From: CAKZNE01 sp002695025
Lineage (GTDB): Bacteria; Bacteroidota; Bacteroidia; Flavobacteriales; Schleiferiaceae
Direction: 5' to 3'
Length of the DNA stretch: 64,000 nucleotides
Assembly (NCBI GenBank): GCA_913043285.1
Contig: CAJWML010000004.1
Coordinates: 62,001 to 126,000 of the forward strand
Shown in pieces: positions 42,704-52,129 of this stretch; within the stretch, counting starts at the first letter, position 1; the number at the start of each line of letters is the position of its first letter. The position numbers and the translations under genes are program-made. The notes under the pieces were generated by a model, which had not been told where the DNA came from, ran no database searches, and saw only the letters and a program-made list of their open reading frames with translations.

Positions 42704-44416
42704 TTACTGTAGATCGAATATTTTCGAAGCAACCGGGCTTTCCATCCAGTTTTGGTTGGCAGAACCTCCGGATTCAGCCCAGGATTGGAATTGTGGATAA
42801 GCTTCCAGGATATCTACCTTTTCATTAGGGTGTTCAAATGATTTATTGGGCGTTACTACCTCCAGCACCCAGGGAAGTCCGCTTTGAGTGCTATAAGTGC
42901 CGTTTACGTCATCACCGGTATTGTAGTAGCTGGAATTAGCCGCTGAAGTTCCTGAAAAACCGTCCAGGTGAATTTCCAGTCCGCGGTCGTTGCTGCGGAA
43001 GATGTACACGTCAGGTACAATATTCAGGCTGCCGGCATTGCCATTAAAGATAACGGTGAAGGTAAACACATCCGGGGTTTTGGAAGGTCCCTCACCATTG
43101 TTCTGGTAGTATTCACTCTGCGCATTGTAAACGTGATCAAAAACCACAATACCGTTGGTCACAGCAGGATCTTCAGTAGCATTACCACTAACCGACTCAA
43201 TGATATCGGCATTAATGGGATTTTTATTGTCGTCTACAAAAACAATAGCCAGTCCGTTGGCAAAGCCTGAACCCACAGCATCCAGGCTGATGGTAAAGGT
43301 GGCATCTACCAGGTTATTATCGGCATCAGAAGTGTAGACCACGTTATTGGAAAGAACCATGTCATTGAAGTCAAAGTCTCCTTTTTGAGGCCACAAATCT
43401 TCAAAGGCCACGGTTTGGTATCCATTGTTGGGGAAATAGGAAGTATAGGCCCTGCTGGCATCGTTGGGGTAGTCATCATCATCATCGGCAACCCCGTCAC
43501 CATCAGCATCTTGAATAGCAGGCTCCACTTCAAAAGTAACATCGTCTATCCAATGGTTCTTAGCTCCGTGAACTTTATACAATACGTAATCTGCATTAGC
43601 CGGTATGGTTCCACTTCTGTCAATATTATTTCCATTATTGGGAGCATAGCCATCGTAGTCAATAATATTACCGTTGTTATCGATGAAGAAGACATATACG
43701 CAGAAGTTGCCACTGGTGGAAGCGGTAGTGGTATAAAGCTCTCCACCGTCTACGTCCAATAATTGGTAAGCGTAGCCATGATGGCTGCTCTTGGATTTGA
43801 AAACTTTTCCACCATTACCGCTGGCCCAGTCGTATTTACTGTGGCTGTACACGTACCAGTGCCCCTCGGTAAGGTTATGGTTGCCAGGATAGTTCGGGAA
43901 GTTGTCGGTTTCAAAATCACCGTTTACAAGAAGGTCGGTGCCCTGTATCTTGCCTTTGCTTCCGGTAGATGATTTTTTCCCTTTGCTGGCGTTGTCCAAA
44001 ATAACGCTGTAATCCACGTTAAAGAAGTTGGTCTTAACGTTCATGGTAATGTTACCAGGCTGGGAAACTTGTATTTTATCGCCTGAGTTGGGGTAAAATA
44101 CAAAGAGGTCACTTCCTATCTGAGGCATGGTCAGGTAAAAGTCGGCAGAAGAGCCTTCTATCCATTTACGGTCAACTACTTTCCCCTTATCATCGATCAG
44201 TTGCAATTCCTGGCCATCTGCAGAAAAAGCAGCGGTATCTGAAGTAAGGGTTACCGTTAAACGGCCCTTGGTGCTGCTACTCCAGTTAAATTCCTGAGGT
44301 ATTACCAGGGAGCCTAGGTCCTTGGAGTTTGGGGGATTGGAGCTTTTTGGTTCTTGTACTTTAGTGCAGGATGCGATCGTAAATGCTGCAAGTGTTAATC
44401 CTAATATACGTTTCAT
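42704..44416 (-). CDS. LruC-domain (DUF4842) lipoprotein
   Basis: This 570-residue protein has a lipobox (TLAAFTIASC, Cys17). Near the middle is a calcium-type repeat DADGDGVADDDDDYPNDA followed by the LruC signature YQTVAFEDLWPQKGDFDFNDMVLS and the beta-rich C-terminal domain (VTFTVIFNGN, IFRSNDRGLEIHLDG). Residues 165-290 look like a lectin- or CBM-like Ig-type domain (ENGDFETDNFPNYPG style). The family is typical of outer-surface proteins in Bacteroidota and Leptospira; the ligand is unknown. The Asp run suggests Ca binding. It is divergent from phoH across a 333-base gap. Confidence 0.9.
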   Translation of the reverse strand: MKRILGLTLAAFTIASCTKVQEPKSSNPPNSKDLGSLVIPQEFNWSSSTKGRLTVTLTSDTAAFSADGQELQLIDDKGKVVDRKWIEGSSADFYLTMPQIGSDLFVFYPNSGDKIQVSQPGNITMNVKTNFFNVDYSVILDNASKGKKSSTGSKGKIQGTDLLVNGDFETDNFPNYPGNHNLTEGHWYVYSHSKYDWASGNGGKVFKSKSSHHGYAYQLLDVDGGELYTTTASTSGNFCVYVFFIDNNGNIIDYDGYAPNNGNNIDRSGTIPANADYVLYKVHGAKNHWIDDVTFEVEPAIQDADGDGVADDDDDYPNDASRAYTSYFPNNGYQTVAFEDLWPQKGDFDFNDMVLSNNVVYTSDADNNLVDATFTISLDAVGSGFANGLAIVFVDDNKNPINADIIESVSGNATEDPAVTNGIVVFDHVYNAQSEYYQNNGEGPSKTPDVFTFTVIFNGNAGSLNIVPDVYIFRSNDRGLEIHLDGFSGTSAANSSYYNTGDDVNGTYSTQSGLPWVLEVVTPNKSFEHPNEKVDILEAYPQFQSWAESGGSANQNWMESPVASKIFDLQ

Positions 44417-44749
44417 TATAAGGTTTTTAAGTCGTCAGACACAGTTGTGTATAATCGGGCCAAAAACATAAGTGGTTATTTTTTAATCATTTAGCTTGTA
44501 TTTGCAGATTGCAAAATCCCAAAATGGGAAAATGATTAAGATAAAGAGATTCCTTCTCTGGTTAAAACCGTTTCCCTCCCGGTTATTTTTAGCAAATTTA
44601 AGGTTCTGAGCGAAAGTTTGCATGCCGATCGGAATTTATCAACAGATACAGGGTCTTTTTTGTGAATACATACTGTTGTATTTGTTAGGGTCCGGTTGGC
44701 GTATTGGCTACATTTATACATCATAAATCTGAGTTCGTAAACTAACTTC
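44417..44749. other. Intergenic region between LruC gene and phoH
   Basis: 333 bases, AT-rich, with no supported gene on either strand. A TACATTTA box (44709-44716) lies 34 bases before the PhoH start and may be its -7 element, although no TTG is well spaced. Several short inverted repeats occur (such as TGATTAAGATAAAGAGATTC near 44532), but none is convincing. No known riboswitch or tRNA pattern was seen. Confidence 0.5.
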
Positions 44750-46129
44750 ATGGCGAAACGCACTACCGCCTCCCCCCGCAAGGCGAAGGCTCCAAAGAAG
44801 GAGAAGAAAATATTTGTTCTCGACACTTCAGTAATCCTTTACGACCATAACTCCATCATCAATTTTGACGAGCATGATGTGGCTATACCGATTACGGTAT
44901 TGGAAGAGCTGGATGAATTCAAAAAGGGTAGCGATACCAAAAATTATGAAGCCCGCCAGTTCATTCGCTTCCTGGACAAAAAGTCCGGGGAAAAGGGGCT
45001 GCAGGATTGGATATCATTGAACGGTGGTACTAAAGGACGTTTCAAGGTGATTATGAATACCACCTACAGCCTGGATGCCAATAAGATATTTGGACTTAAC
45101 AAGAATGACCATCGTATTCTTAATGCGGCCTTGCAATTGGTAGAGGAGGAGAAAAATAAAAAGGTGATCCTGGTTACCAAGGATATTAATCTTCGCCTGA
45201 AGGCAAAAGCCCTGGAGCTTAATGCCGAGGATTACGAAACGGGTAAGATACAGGATGTGGAATCTTTGTATACAGGAAAGAGTACCCTGGAAGGTTTTGA
45301 CCAGGAAGTAATCGATGCCCTGTATAAAAGCAAGGCCATTGCCATTGATAGTGTAAAGGAGAGAGAAAAGAATTTTAAGGAGCAGAATAATCACTATTAC
45401 ATCCTTAAAGGACCCAAGAGCAGTACCCTGGCCTTTTACAACGCCCAGAGCCAAACCCTGGACCAGGTAGAAAAGAAAAGTTACTATGGTATTAAACCAC
45501 GTAATGCAGAGCAGGCTTTTGCCCTGCAGGCTATCAGCAACCCGGATATAAAGCTGGTTTCCCTGAGCGGAGTGGCCGGAACCGGTAAAACGCTTTTAGC
45601 CCTGGCCGGATCCTTGGAACAAAGAAGGGACTTTAAACAGATCTACCTTGCCCGTCCCATTGTACCTCTCAGTAATAAGGATATCGGCTACCTGCCTGGT
45701 GATATGAAGGCCAAGATCAATCCGTATATGCAGCCGCTCTGGGATAACCTGAAGTTTATCAAGAACCAGTTCAGTGAAAAGGATAAGGAGTTTAAGCAGG
45801 TGGATGAAATGGTAAACCAGGAAAAGCTACTGGTAACGCCATTGGCCTACATCCGTGGCCGCAGCCTTTCCAATGTGATCTTTATTGTGGATGAAGCCCA
45901 GAACCTCACCCCTCACGAGGTAAAGACCATTATTACCCGGGCGGGAGAAAACTCCAAGTTCATTTTTACCGGAGATGTGCGCCAGATTGATACCCCATAT
46001 CTGGATGAACAGTCCAATGGGCTATCCTATCTCATAGATAAGATCAAGGGAAATCCTTTATTTGCTCACGTTACCCTGGAAAAAGGGGAACGATCTGAGT
46101 TGGCTAATCTTGCTAACGAACTCTTGTAA
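44750..46129 (+). CDS. PIN-PhoH ATPase (YlaK-type)
   Basis: This 459-residue protein couples a PIN nuclease domain (residues about 20-150: IFVLDTSVILYDHNSIINFDEHDV in part, with Asp25, and VLEELDEFKKG) to a PhoH-type P-loop ATPase (SGVAGTGKTLLALAGSL near residue 275, and VIFIVDEAQNLTPHEVKTII). PIN-PhoH proteins are thought to act as RNA helicase/nucleases, as in mycobacterial PhoH2. A basic N-terminal tail (RTTASPRKAKAPKKEKK) may contact RNA. The stop is 2 bases from the convergent hydrolase gene. Confidence 0.93.
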   Translation: MAKRTTASPRKAKAPKKEKKIFVLDTSVILYDHNSIINFDEHDVAIPITVLEELDEFKKGSDTKNYEARQFIRFLDKKSGEKGLQDWISLNGGTKGRFKVIMNTTYSLDANKIFGLNKNDHRILNAALQLVEEEKNKKVILVTKDINLRLKAKALELNAEDYETGKIQDVESLYTGKSTLEGFDQEVIDALYKSKAIAIDSVKEREKNFKEQNNHYYILKGPKSSTLAFYNAQSQTLDQVEKKSYYGIKPRNAEQAFALQAISNPDIKLVSLSGVAGTGKTLLALAGSLEQRRDFKQIYLARPIVPLSNKDIGYLPGDMKAKINPYMQPLWDNLKFIKNQFSEKDKEFKQVDEMVNQEKLLVTPLAYIRGRSLSNVIFIVDEAQNLTPHEVKTIITRAGENSKFIFTGDVRQIDTPYLDEQSNGLSYLIDKIKGNPLFAHVTLEKGERSELANLANELL

Positions 46130-46131
46130 GA

Positions 46132-47094
46132 TTATTTGTGGCTGTGAACCCAGCTGGCCATGTCTTTGACCAGGTTTTCCTCCAGCGGAAAATCAGGATC
46201 GTAATAAGCAGCTGAGTTTTGCTCCTGGCTTTCATCCACGCGCTTTAAAACGTGGTTCATTTCAGGATAAAAGATGTAGCGCGCCTCTGGTTTTGCCTTC
46301 TTCAGGATCTCTCCTTCCATTTCCTTTACCTGCATATCACGCCCGCCCTGTATAATGAGTACGGGAATGTCCAGTTTACTGATTTCTTTAGCCGGATTGT
46401 ATTGAAAATAACTCCTTAAATAGGGCTGAATGGATTTCCGTATTAGGCTGGCTACGGACGCATTGTATTTTTCAACTGTATAGCCTGCCTTTATGCTGTC
46501 CAGTTTTTCAAAAGTTTGTTTCTCCAGCTTTTCCGGTAATTTACCAGCCAGTTGTTCCTTAATGAGGGTATGGGAATCACGGCCGGGGCCGGCCATGCTG
46601 ATGAAACCGGAAACTTTGTTTTGCTGGGCGGCAAGCATGGCCACCAATGAACCTTCCGAGTGTCCTAAAAGGAAAATATCGTCAAAGCCGAGGTCTTTCA
46701 TACTGGCAATTACCGCTCCCAGGACTTCGGAGTTGGTCTCAAACCGCATTTTTTCTTCAGTACCTGAAAAAGTAGATTTCCCAATGGCAGGCTTGTCATA
46801 GCGGAAGGTAGCAATATGCTTTTCCAGCAGGGAATCCGCCATTTGTTTATATGCATCATTAGGCCCGGGAAGTACGGCAGAGTTGCCATTGCGATCGGTA
46901 GGGCCGCTACCGGCAACAATGATGATCAGGGGAATATCGTGGTACTCCTTAAGACTTTTCCCTTCGGATAAAAGAGTGCCATATACGGTGTCTTTTTCTC
47001 CAATGGGAATAGGCTGCTCTACTTCGATACGTACCTTTTGGGCAAATACGGAGAAGCTTAACAAGAGTGCTGCCAACAAAGCAGGTTTGCTCAT
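46132..47094 (-). CDS. Exported alpha/beta hydrolase
   Basis: This 320-residue protein has a signal peptide (MSKPALLAALLLSFSVFAQ). The hydrolase fold shows the nucleophile elbow GHSEGS (Ser about 165), the oxyanion stretch VAGSGPTDRNGNS, and the late His in YPEMNHVLK, with the Asp in IQGGRDMQV. It is similar to the bacterial dienelactone/peptidase-like esterase group used in the cell envelope; the substrate is unknown. It lies 2 bases from phoH, convergent, with no terminator, and is preceded by the pckA terminator. Confidence 0.9.
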   Translation of the reverse strand: MSKPALLAALLLSFSVFAQKVRIEVEQPIPIGEKDTVYGTLLSEGKSLKEYHDIPLIIIVAGSGPTDRNGNSAVLPGPNDAYKQMADSLLEKHIATFRYDKPAIGKSTFSGTEEKMRFETNSEVLGAVIASMKDLGFDDIFLLGHSEGSLVAMLAAQQNKVSGFISMAGPGRDSHTLIKEQLAGKLPEKLEKQTFEKLDSIKAGYTVEKYNASVASLIRKSIQPYLRSYFQYNPAKEISKLDIPVLIIQGGRDMQVKEMEGEILKKAKPEARYIFYPEMNHVLKRVDESQEQNSAAYYDPDFPLEENLVKDMASWVHSHK

Positions 47095-47104
47095 AAGAGT
47101 GGTT

Positions 47105-47141
47105 TTAAAACAAAGATCCCGATGCTTTGGGCACCGGGATC
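47105..47141 (-). terminator. Terminator after pckA
   Basis: On the minus strand GATCCCGGTGC (47141-47131) and GCATCGGGATC (47125-47115) pair across 11 bases with one G-T, around a CCAAA loop, followed by TTTGTTTT. It lies 26 bases past the pckA stop. Confidence 0.85.
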
Positions 47142-47167
47142 CTAATGTACATTATTTTAATAAGCTT

Positions 47168-48781
47168 TTACACCTTTTCGGCTGCCTTGGGCGCACCGGC
47201 CAATATTTCTTCATTGGCGTATTCAGCAAACTTCGTAAAGTTGTTATTGAATTTCTGCGCTAAAGACAAAGCTGTTTTATCGTATTTGTCCTTATCACTC
47301 CAGGTGTTACGTGGGTGAAGGATTTCTTCTGGAACATTGGGGCAACTGTCAGGCATCATCAGACCGAAAACCTCATGCTCAGAGTAGCTTACATCATCCA
47401 GTTTACCGTTAAGAGCAGCGGTGATCATGGCCCGGGTGTATTTTAGTTTCATACGCTGGCCTACACCATACGCACCTCCGGACCAACCCGTATTTACCAA
47501 CCATACGTTAACACCGGCATCCTTCATTTTACGACTTAGCATATCCGCGTAGCGGGTAGGGTGTAAAGGCATAAAGGGTGCTCCGAAGCAAGCCGAGAAA
47601 GTGGTTTGGGGTTCGTCCACACCAGCTTCTGTTCCGGCCACTTTTGCCGTATATCCGCTAATGAAATGGAAAGCTGCCTGGCCGGGAGTAAGCTTGGAAA
47701 TAGGAGGTAAAACCCCGTAAGCATCGCAGGTAAGGAAGAAAATATTCTTTGGGTTCTCACCGTAGGATGGCTTCTGGATATTGTTAATGTGGTTAATAGG
47801 ATAACTTACCCGTGTATTTTGGGTTCTGCTACCGTCTTCATAATCCACTTCGTTTGTACCCTCCTTGAAAACAATGTTCTCCAACAAGGCGCCTTGTTTA
47901 ATAGCGCGGAAGATATCGGGCTCCTTTTCTTCACTGAGGTCAATAACCTTGGCGTAGCAGCCACCTTCAAAATTGAAGATAACGTTATCCTTGGTCCAGC
48001 CATGCTCATCATCACCGATCAGTTTACGGTTGGGATCAGCAGAAAGCGTGGTTTTACCGGTACCGGATAATCCGAAGAAAAGAGCAGTATCACCGGCTTC
48101 ACCTACATTGGCGGAGCAGTGCATGCTCAATACGTCACGTTGATGAGGCAGAATAAAGTTAAGTGCTGAGAAAATTCCCTTCTTGATCTCCCCGGTATAT
48201 CCGGTGCCACCGATAATGGCGGTTTGTTTGGAGAAGTTCAGAATAGCAAAATTGTGCTGGCGGGTACCGTCTACTGCGGGATCAGCCATAAAACTGGGGG
48301 CGTTGATCACTACCCAATCCGGTTCAAAGTCCTTAAGTTCTTCTTCACTAGGGCGAAGGAACATATTGTAAGCAAACATATTGGACCAGGGATATTCGTT
48401 GATCACCCGGATCTTCAGTTTGTAACGCTCATCCGCACAGGCGTACACATCACGCACATAAACTTCTTTACCACTCAGGTAGTCCGCCATCTTGCCCTGA
48501 AGGCTGTCAAATTTGTCAGCATCAAATTTAATGTTGACATCACCCCACCATACTGCATCCTTGGTAATCTCATCTTCAACAATAAAGCGGTCTTTGGGTG
48601 ACCGGCCGGTGAACTCTCCAGTATCAATGGCTATGGCTCCTGACGCTGACCTTACTGCCATGTTTTTTTCAATAGCAATTTCTTCAAGATCAGAAGGGTT
48701 CAGGTTCCAGTGAGCCTCGGCATCCTTAATTCCGTATTTCTCCAGCGAGAAATTAGAGGGTTTTATTTCCGTGAAATTCAT
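47168..48781 (-). CDS. pckA: Phosphoenolpyruvate carboxykinase (ATP)
   Basis: This 537-residue enzyme converts oxaloacetate and ATP to PEP for gluconeogenesis. The P-loop FFGLSGTGKTTLSADPNRK (about residues 235-250) and the metal and oxaloacetate sites LIGDDEHGW, FNFEGGCYAK and the TRVSYP segment match ATP-type PckA. Length is normal. A -7 box, TAACTTTG, lies at 48821-48828 on the minus strand. It ends in a terminator. With gpmI this gives two gluconeogenic enzymes in the window. Confidence 0.97.
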   Translation of the reverse strand: MNFTEIKPSNFSLEKYGIKDAEAHWNLNPSDLEEIAIEKNMAVRSASGAIAIDTGEFTGRSPKDRFIVEDEITKDAVWWGDVNIKFDADKFDSLQGKMADYLSGKEVYVRDVYACADERYKLKIRVINEYPWSNMFAYNMFLRPSEEELKDFEPDWVVINAPSFMADPAVDGTRQHNFAILNFSKQTAIIGGTGYTGEIKKGIFSALNFILPHQRDVLSMHCSANVGEAGDTALFFGLSGTGKTTLSADPNRKLIGDDEHGWTKDNVIFNFEGGCYAKVIDLSEEKEPDIFRAIKQGALLENIVFKEGTNEVDYEDGSRTQNTRVSYPINHINNIQKPSYGENPKNIFFLTCDAYGVLPPISKLTPGQAAFHFISGYTAKVAGTEAGVDEPQTTFSACFGAPFMPLHPTRYADMLSRKMKDAGVNVWLVNTGWSGGAYGVGQRMKLKYTRAMITAALNGKLDDVSYSEHEVFGLMMPDSCPNVPEEILHPRNTWSDKDKYDKTALSLAQKFNNNFTKFAEYANEEILAGAPKAAEKV

Positions 48782-48820
48782 AAAGTCTGAAAGTTTGTTT
48801 CACACAAAAAATTAAAGCCG

Positions 48821-48828
48821 CAAAGTTA
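48821..48828 (-). promoter_or_regulatory. Promoter -7 element of pckA
   Basis: On the minus strand TAACTTTG matches TAnnTTTG, 40 bases before the start codon; no good TTG is spaced correctly upstream. Confidence 0.5.
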
Positions 48829-48902
48829 GGCTTATTTACACGAAGCACTATAAGAATGGCGGCTAATTTTCACCTTTTAGAAAGTGTGATATGTACACTT
48901 TA

Positions 48903-49292
48903 TCAAGATTTTGAATGACGAAAACCTGCTAAAAGGATAAGAAACCAACCGGCTATAAGAAACAATCCTCCAATGGGTGTAACAGGGCCTAAAAGACTGA
49001 GGTCAATGTTCATAGCACTATCCAGTGATAAAAGATAGATGCTTCCTGAAAAAAGGCAGGTACCAATTACCCAGCATTGAAATATGCGTTTCTTGAAAGG
49101 GAAATCTGCAGGCGAAAAACTAATGGCCAGTAAAGCCAGGCTGTGCCATGCCTGATAGCGTACACCGGTGGTATAGCTATCCAGGGTGGCAGGATCCAGG
49201 AGCTCCTTAAGAGCATGTGCACCAAAGGCTCCCAGTATTACGGCCGTAAATCCCATTAGTCCGCCACCTATCAAAATATTCCTGTTGTTCAC
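48903..49292 (-). CDS. DUF423 membrane protein
   Basis: This 129-residue protein has four hydrophobic helices. The opening (GGGLMGFTAVILGAFGAHALKELL) and the middle (YQAWHSLALLAIS, GTCLFSGSIYLLSL) are the DUF423/YgdD signature, and TPIGGLFLIAGWFLIL ends the last helix. No function is established. Its start overlaps the stop of the DUF4476 gene by 4 bases, so the two are coupled. Confidence 0.92.
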   Translation of the reverse strand: MNNRNILIGGGLMGFTAVILGAFGAHALKELLDPATLDSYTTGVRYQAWHSLALLAISFSPADFPFKKRIFQCWVIGTCLFSGSIYLLSLDSAMNIDLSLLGPVTPIGGLFLIAGWFLILLAGFRHSKS

Positions 49293-50149
49293 AAGTACTT
49301 CTTTTTAAACTGCTCTTTGCTCAATTCATATTCTAACGTTGCTTCCAGCTCTTTTATGTTTTCAGGATCCCGGATTTTTTCAACCGCATGGTGGAGGAAT
49401 TGCAAGCGGGTATTATCGTATTGAAAATACTGAAACACCTCTCTTACCTCTGCCACACTCATGGCATGTTTATCCGAATATCCCTTGGCCTGGTTGAGCT
49501 TTACAAATTCAAATTCCGCTTGTTGTAATGATGTTATAAGAACCTCAAATGGTGGGGGAGAGGCAGGCGCTTTGTCTGTATTTTTAACGGGAAGTTTATC
49601 AATGGATACCGTAGGTTTCGGTTTAACCGTATCCGCTTTCTGAACCACAGATTTTGTTGCAATTGTATCCTTTTTCACCACTGGTTTTGGCTTGGGGGGC
49701 TGAGGTTTCCTGGTGGGTTCGGAAGCTTTGGTTTGTGTAGTGCTGGCTGTTACTATACTCGGTTTTTTGGGAGTTGGCCAGGGCAGTATTTTCTGTCGGC
49801 TCATGGAAATCACCCCAACGGGGTAGGAAGCCACTGTACCCCGGTACCTCAATTGATATTGTTTCTCGAAGTTTTGCATGATCACATACTGGTGATTTCC
49901 ATTTTTCGGAAGGTGCAGAGGCCTGGCCAGTTTCAGGGTGTCTTTACCTTTAATAAGGTGAATGTTCAGAAGGTGTTTACTGGTATCCAGCTTTTCAATG
50001 ATCAGTTTTTTAACCGGTTCCGTATTTTGAAGGTAACCGTCCACCCCCAGCAGGAAACTACTTCCGGTTTCATCAGAGATCATAATATTCACCTGGGCCT
50101 GAGCGGTAAAGGAGAAAAGGACCAAAATAACCAGACGGATACAGTGCAT
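49289..50149 (-). CDS. Exported DUF4476 protein with a proline/lysine linker
   Basis: About 286 residues from the ATG at 50149, chosen because it gives the signal peptide MHCIRLVILVLFSFTAQAQ; an in-frame ATG at 50194 adds 15 residues and lies under the divergent gene's promoter. The N-terminal 110 residues are beta-rich (VDGYLQNTEPVKKLII, NHQYVIMQNFEKQYQL). The middle is a Pro/Lys/Thr-rich linker (KPQPPKPKPVVKKDT). The C-terminal 95 residues, LQQAEFEFVKLNQAKGYSDK and on, match DUF4476. It overlaps the DUF423 gene by 4 bases. Confidence 0.88.
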   Translation of the reverse strand: MHCIRLVILVLFSFTAQAQVNIMISDETGSSFLLGVDGYLQNTEPVKKLIIEKLDTSKHLLNIHLIKGKDTLKLARPLHLPKNGNHQYVIMQNFEKQYQLRYRGTVASYPVGVISMSRQKILPWPTPKKPSIVTASTTQTKASEPTRKPQPPKPKPVVKKDTIATKSVVQKADTVKPKPTVSIDKLPVKNTDKAPASPPPFEVLITSLQQAEFEFVKLNQAKGYSDKHAMSVAEVREVFQYFQYDNTRLQFLHHAVEKIRDPENIKELEATLEYELSKEQFKKKYL

Positions 50150-50178
50150 AGCGCAAAAGTAATAGTTAGAGCTTTCAA

Positions 50179-50208
50179 TTGCGTGGAAGGCCAATAATTC
50201 TAAATTTG
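50179..50208 (+). promoter_or_regulatory. Promoter of the saccharopine-dehydrogenase-like operon
   Basis: TTG (50179-50181) and TAAATTTG (50201-50208) are 19 bases apart, a good Bacteroidota promoter. The ATG at 50229 follows a leader of about 15 bases. Confidence 0.75.
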
Positions 50209-50228
50209 CTCACCTCTCAAATCAAACT

Positions 50229-51575
50229 ATGAAAGAAATTCTCATCATAGGAGCGGGCCGCTCCACATTAAGTCTTATTACGTATCTGCAGCATTATTCT
50301 GAAAAAGCAGACTGGAAGATTGTTGTAGCTGATCAGTCGCTGGAACTGGCGCAAAAGAGGGCAGGCAATCATCCCCGAACTAGGGCAATAGCGCTGGATG
50401 TAACGGATGATATGAAACGTACCAGTGCTATTTCGGGTGCAGACCTGGTGATCAGCATGCTGCCAGCTCACATGCACATTCCGGTGGCACGTGATTGCAT
50501 TGCTCTCAGGAAACACATGGTTACCGCGTCCTACATATCCAAAGAAATGCAGGAATTGGATGAACGAGCCAAAGAGGCGGGCGTGGTCATGATCAACGAA
50601 ATAGGAGTGGACCCCGGCATCGATCATCTGAGCGCTATGCGTGTGCTGGACAAGATCAGGGAAGAAGGAGGTAAAATGCTCATCTTTGAATCCTTTACCG
50701 GTGGGCTGGTAGCCCCGGAAAGCGATGATAACCCCTGGAACTATAAGTTTAGCTGGAACCCCCGCAATGTAGTATTGGCCGGGGCCGGAGGAGCCGTAAA
50801 ATTCATACAGGAAGGCCAGTACAAATACATACCCTATCACCAGCTTTTCCGAAGAACGGAGCTTGTGAATATTGAAGGTTATGGCCGCTTTGAAGGCTAC
50901 GCCAACCGCGACTCATTGAAATACCGTGACGTGTATGGTCTTAAGGATATCCCCACTATTTATCGTGGTACCTTCAGAAGGCCGGGCTTTTGCCGCGCCT
51001 GGGATGTTTTTGTAAAACTGGGCATGACGGATGATAGTTACGTTTTGGAAGACAGCGAGGATATGACCTACCGGCAGTTCACCAATACGTTTCTGGCGTA
51101 CAATCCGAATGATTCCGTTGAACTGAAACTGATGCATTACCTCAGTATTCCCCAGGATTCAGAATTGATGGACAAACTGAGTTGGATTGGGCTGTTTGAT
51201 GATGTGAAGATCGGTCTTAAGAAAGCCACACCGGCCCAGGTCTTACAGCACATTCTTGAACAGAAATGGACCCTGAAGGAAGATGATAAGGATATGATCG
51301 TGATGTACCACAAATTCGGATACGAAAAGGAGGGAAAGCAAAAAATGATCGAATCTTCTATGGTTACCCTTGGGCAGAATAGTGAGCAAACCGCTATGGC
51401 CCGTACCGTGGGTTTGCCGGTAGGTATTGCCACCCGGCTTATCCTGAAGGGAACTATTAATACGCCTGGGGTACAGATACCCATCACCAAAGAGATCTAT
51501 GAACCTATGCTGGCTGAACTTGAGGAGCATGGGATCTGTTTCAACGAAAGAGAAATTTCTTATCAAGGTTATTAA
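50229..51575 (+). CDS. Saccharopine dehydrogenase-family protein
   Basis: This 448-residue protein begins with a Rossmann motif (ILIIGAGRSTLSLITYLQ). It continues with the saccharopine-reductase pattern DLVISMLPAHMHIPVARDCI, VMINEIGVDPGIDHLSAMR and FESFTGGLVAPESDDNPWNYKF, as in LYS9-type saccharopine dehydrogenases. It could act on lysine degradation or a related reductive step; the sequence alone does not separate these. The YfiT-like gene starts 2 bases after the stop. Confidence 0.9.
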   Translation: MKEILIIGAGRSTLSLITYLQHYSEKADWKIVVADQSLELAQKRAGNHPRTRAIALDVTDDMKRTSAISGADLVISMLPAHMHIPVARDCIALRKHMVTASYISKEMQELDERAKEAGVVMINEIGVDPGIDHLSAMRVLDKIREEGGKMLIFESFTGGLVAPESDDNPWNYKFSWNPRNVVLAGAGGAVKFIQEGQYKYIPYHQLFRRTELVNIEGYGRFEGYANRDSLKYRDVYGLKDIPTIYRGTFRRPGFCRAWDVFVKLGMTDDSYVLEDSEDMTYRQFTNTFLAYNPNDSVELKLMHYLSIPQDSELMDKLSWIGLFDDVKIGLKKATPAQVLQHILEQKWTLKEDDKDMIVMYHKFGYEKEGKQKMIESSMVTLGQNSEQTAMARTVGLPVGIATRLILKGTINTPGVQIPITKEIYEPMLAELEEHGICFNEREISYQGY

Positions 51576-51577
51576 TT

Positions 51578-52129
51578 ATGGATATCAACGCGCTGGAACG
51601 TAAAAAATACCCCATCGGAAAATTTGAAAGCCCCAATGCCATACAGGATGATCTTTTCAGTTCGTGGGTCCGCTCAATGGAAACACTACCGTCACGACTG
51701 GAGGAGGTGGTAAGCTCCATTAGCATGGACCAACTGGACTCACAGTACCGCCCCGGCAGCTGGACGGTCAGGCAGGTTATTCACCACCTTCCTGATAGTC
51801 ATCTCAATGGCTACACTCGTATGAAGCTTGCCCTTACGGAAGATAATCCAACCATAAAGCCTTACGATGAAAATGGCTGGTCGTTATTAACGGATGTGCA
51901 AACGGTGGATGTACAGGTTTCATTGGATCTTCTTAAAAATATACACACCCGCTGGATAGCCTTGATAAAGGGTTTGAACTCAGCTGAGATGAAGCGTACT
52001 TTTTACCATCCTGCGAATAAGGTGAAGGTTTCCGTAGCGGAGCAGGTAGGCTTGTATGCCTGGCATGGAGAGCATCACCTGTCCCATATCAAGGCTGCCC
52101 TGGAACAGGACAGGAGTTTAACGGAGTAA
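51578..52129 (+). CDS. YfiT-type bacillithiol transferase (DinB superfamily)
   Basis: This 183-residue metal-dependent DinB-like protein begins LERKKYPIGKFESP, the hallmark of YfiT. The metal-binding histidines are visible at 69/70 (VIHHLPDSH) and 163-170 (AWHGEHHLSH). Related proteins transfer thiols such as bacillithiol to toxic or antibiotic substrates; bacillithiol is made in many Bacteroidota, but no biosynthesis gene is seen here. It follows the saccharopine-type gene by 2 bases. The last 12 bases overlap the convergent sulfotransferase-like gene. Confidence 0.9.
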   Translation: MDINALERKKYPIGKFESPNAIQDDLFSSWVRSMETLPSRLEEVVSSISMDQLDSQYRPGSWTVRQVIHHLPDSHLNGYTRMKLALTEDNPTIKPYDENGWSLLTDVQTVDVQVSLDLLKNIHTRWIALIKGLNSAEMKRTFYHPANKVKVSVAEQVGLYAWHGEHHLSHIKAALEQDRSLTE

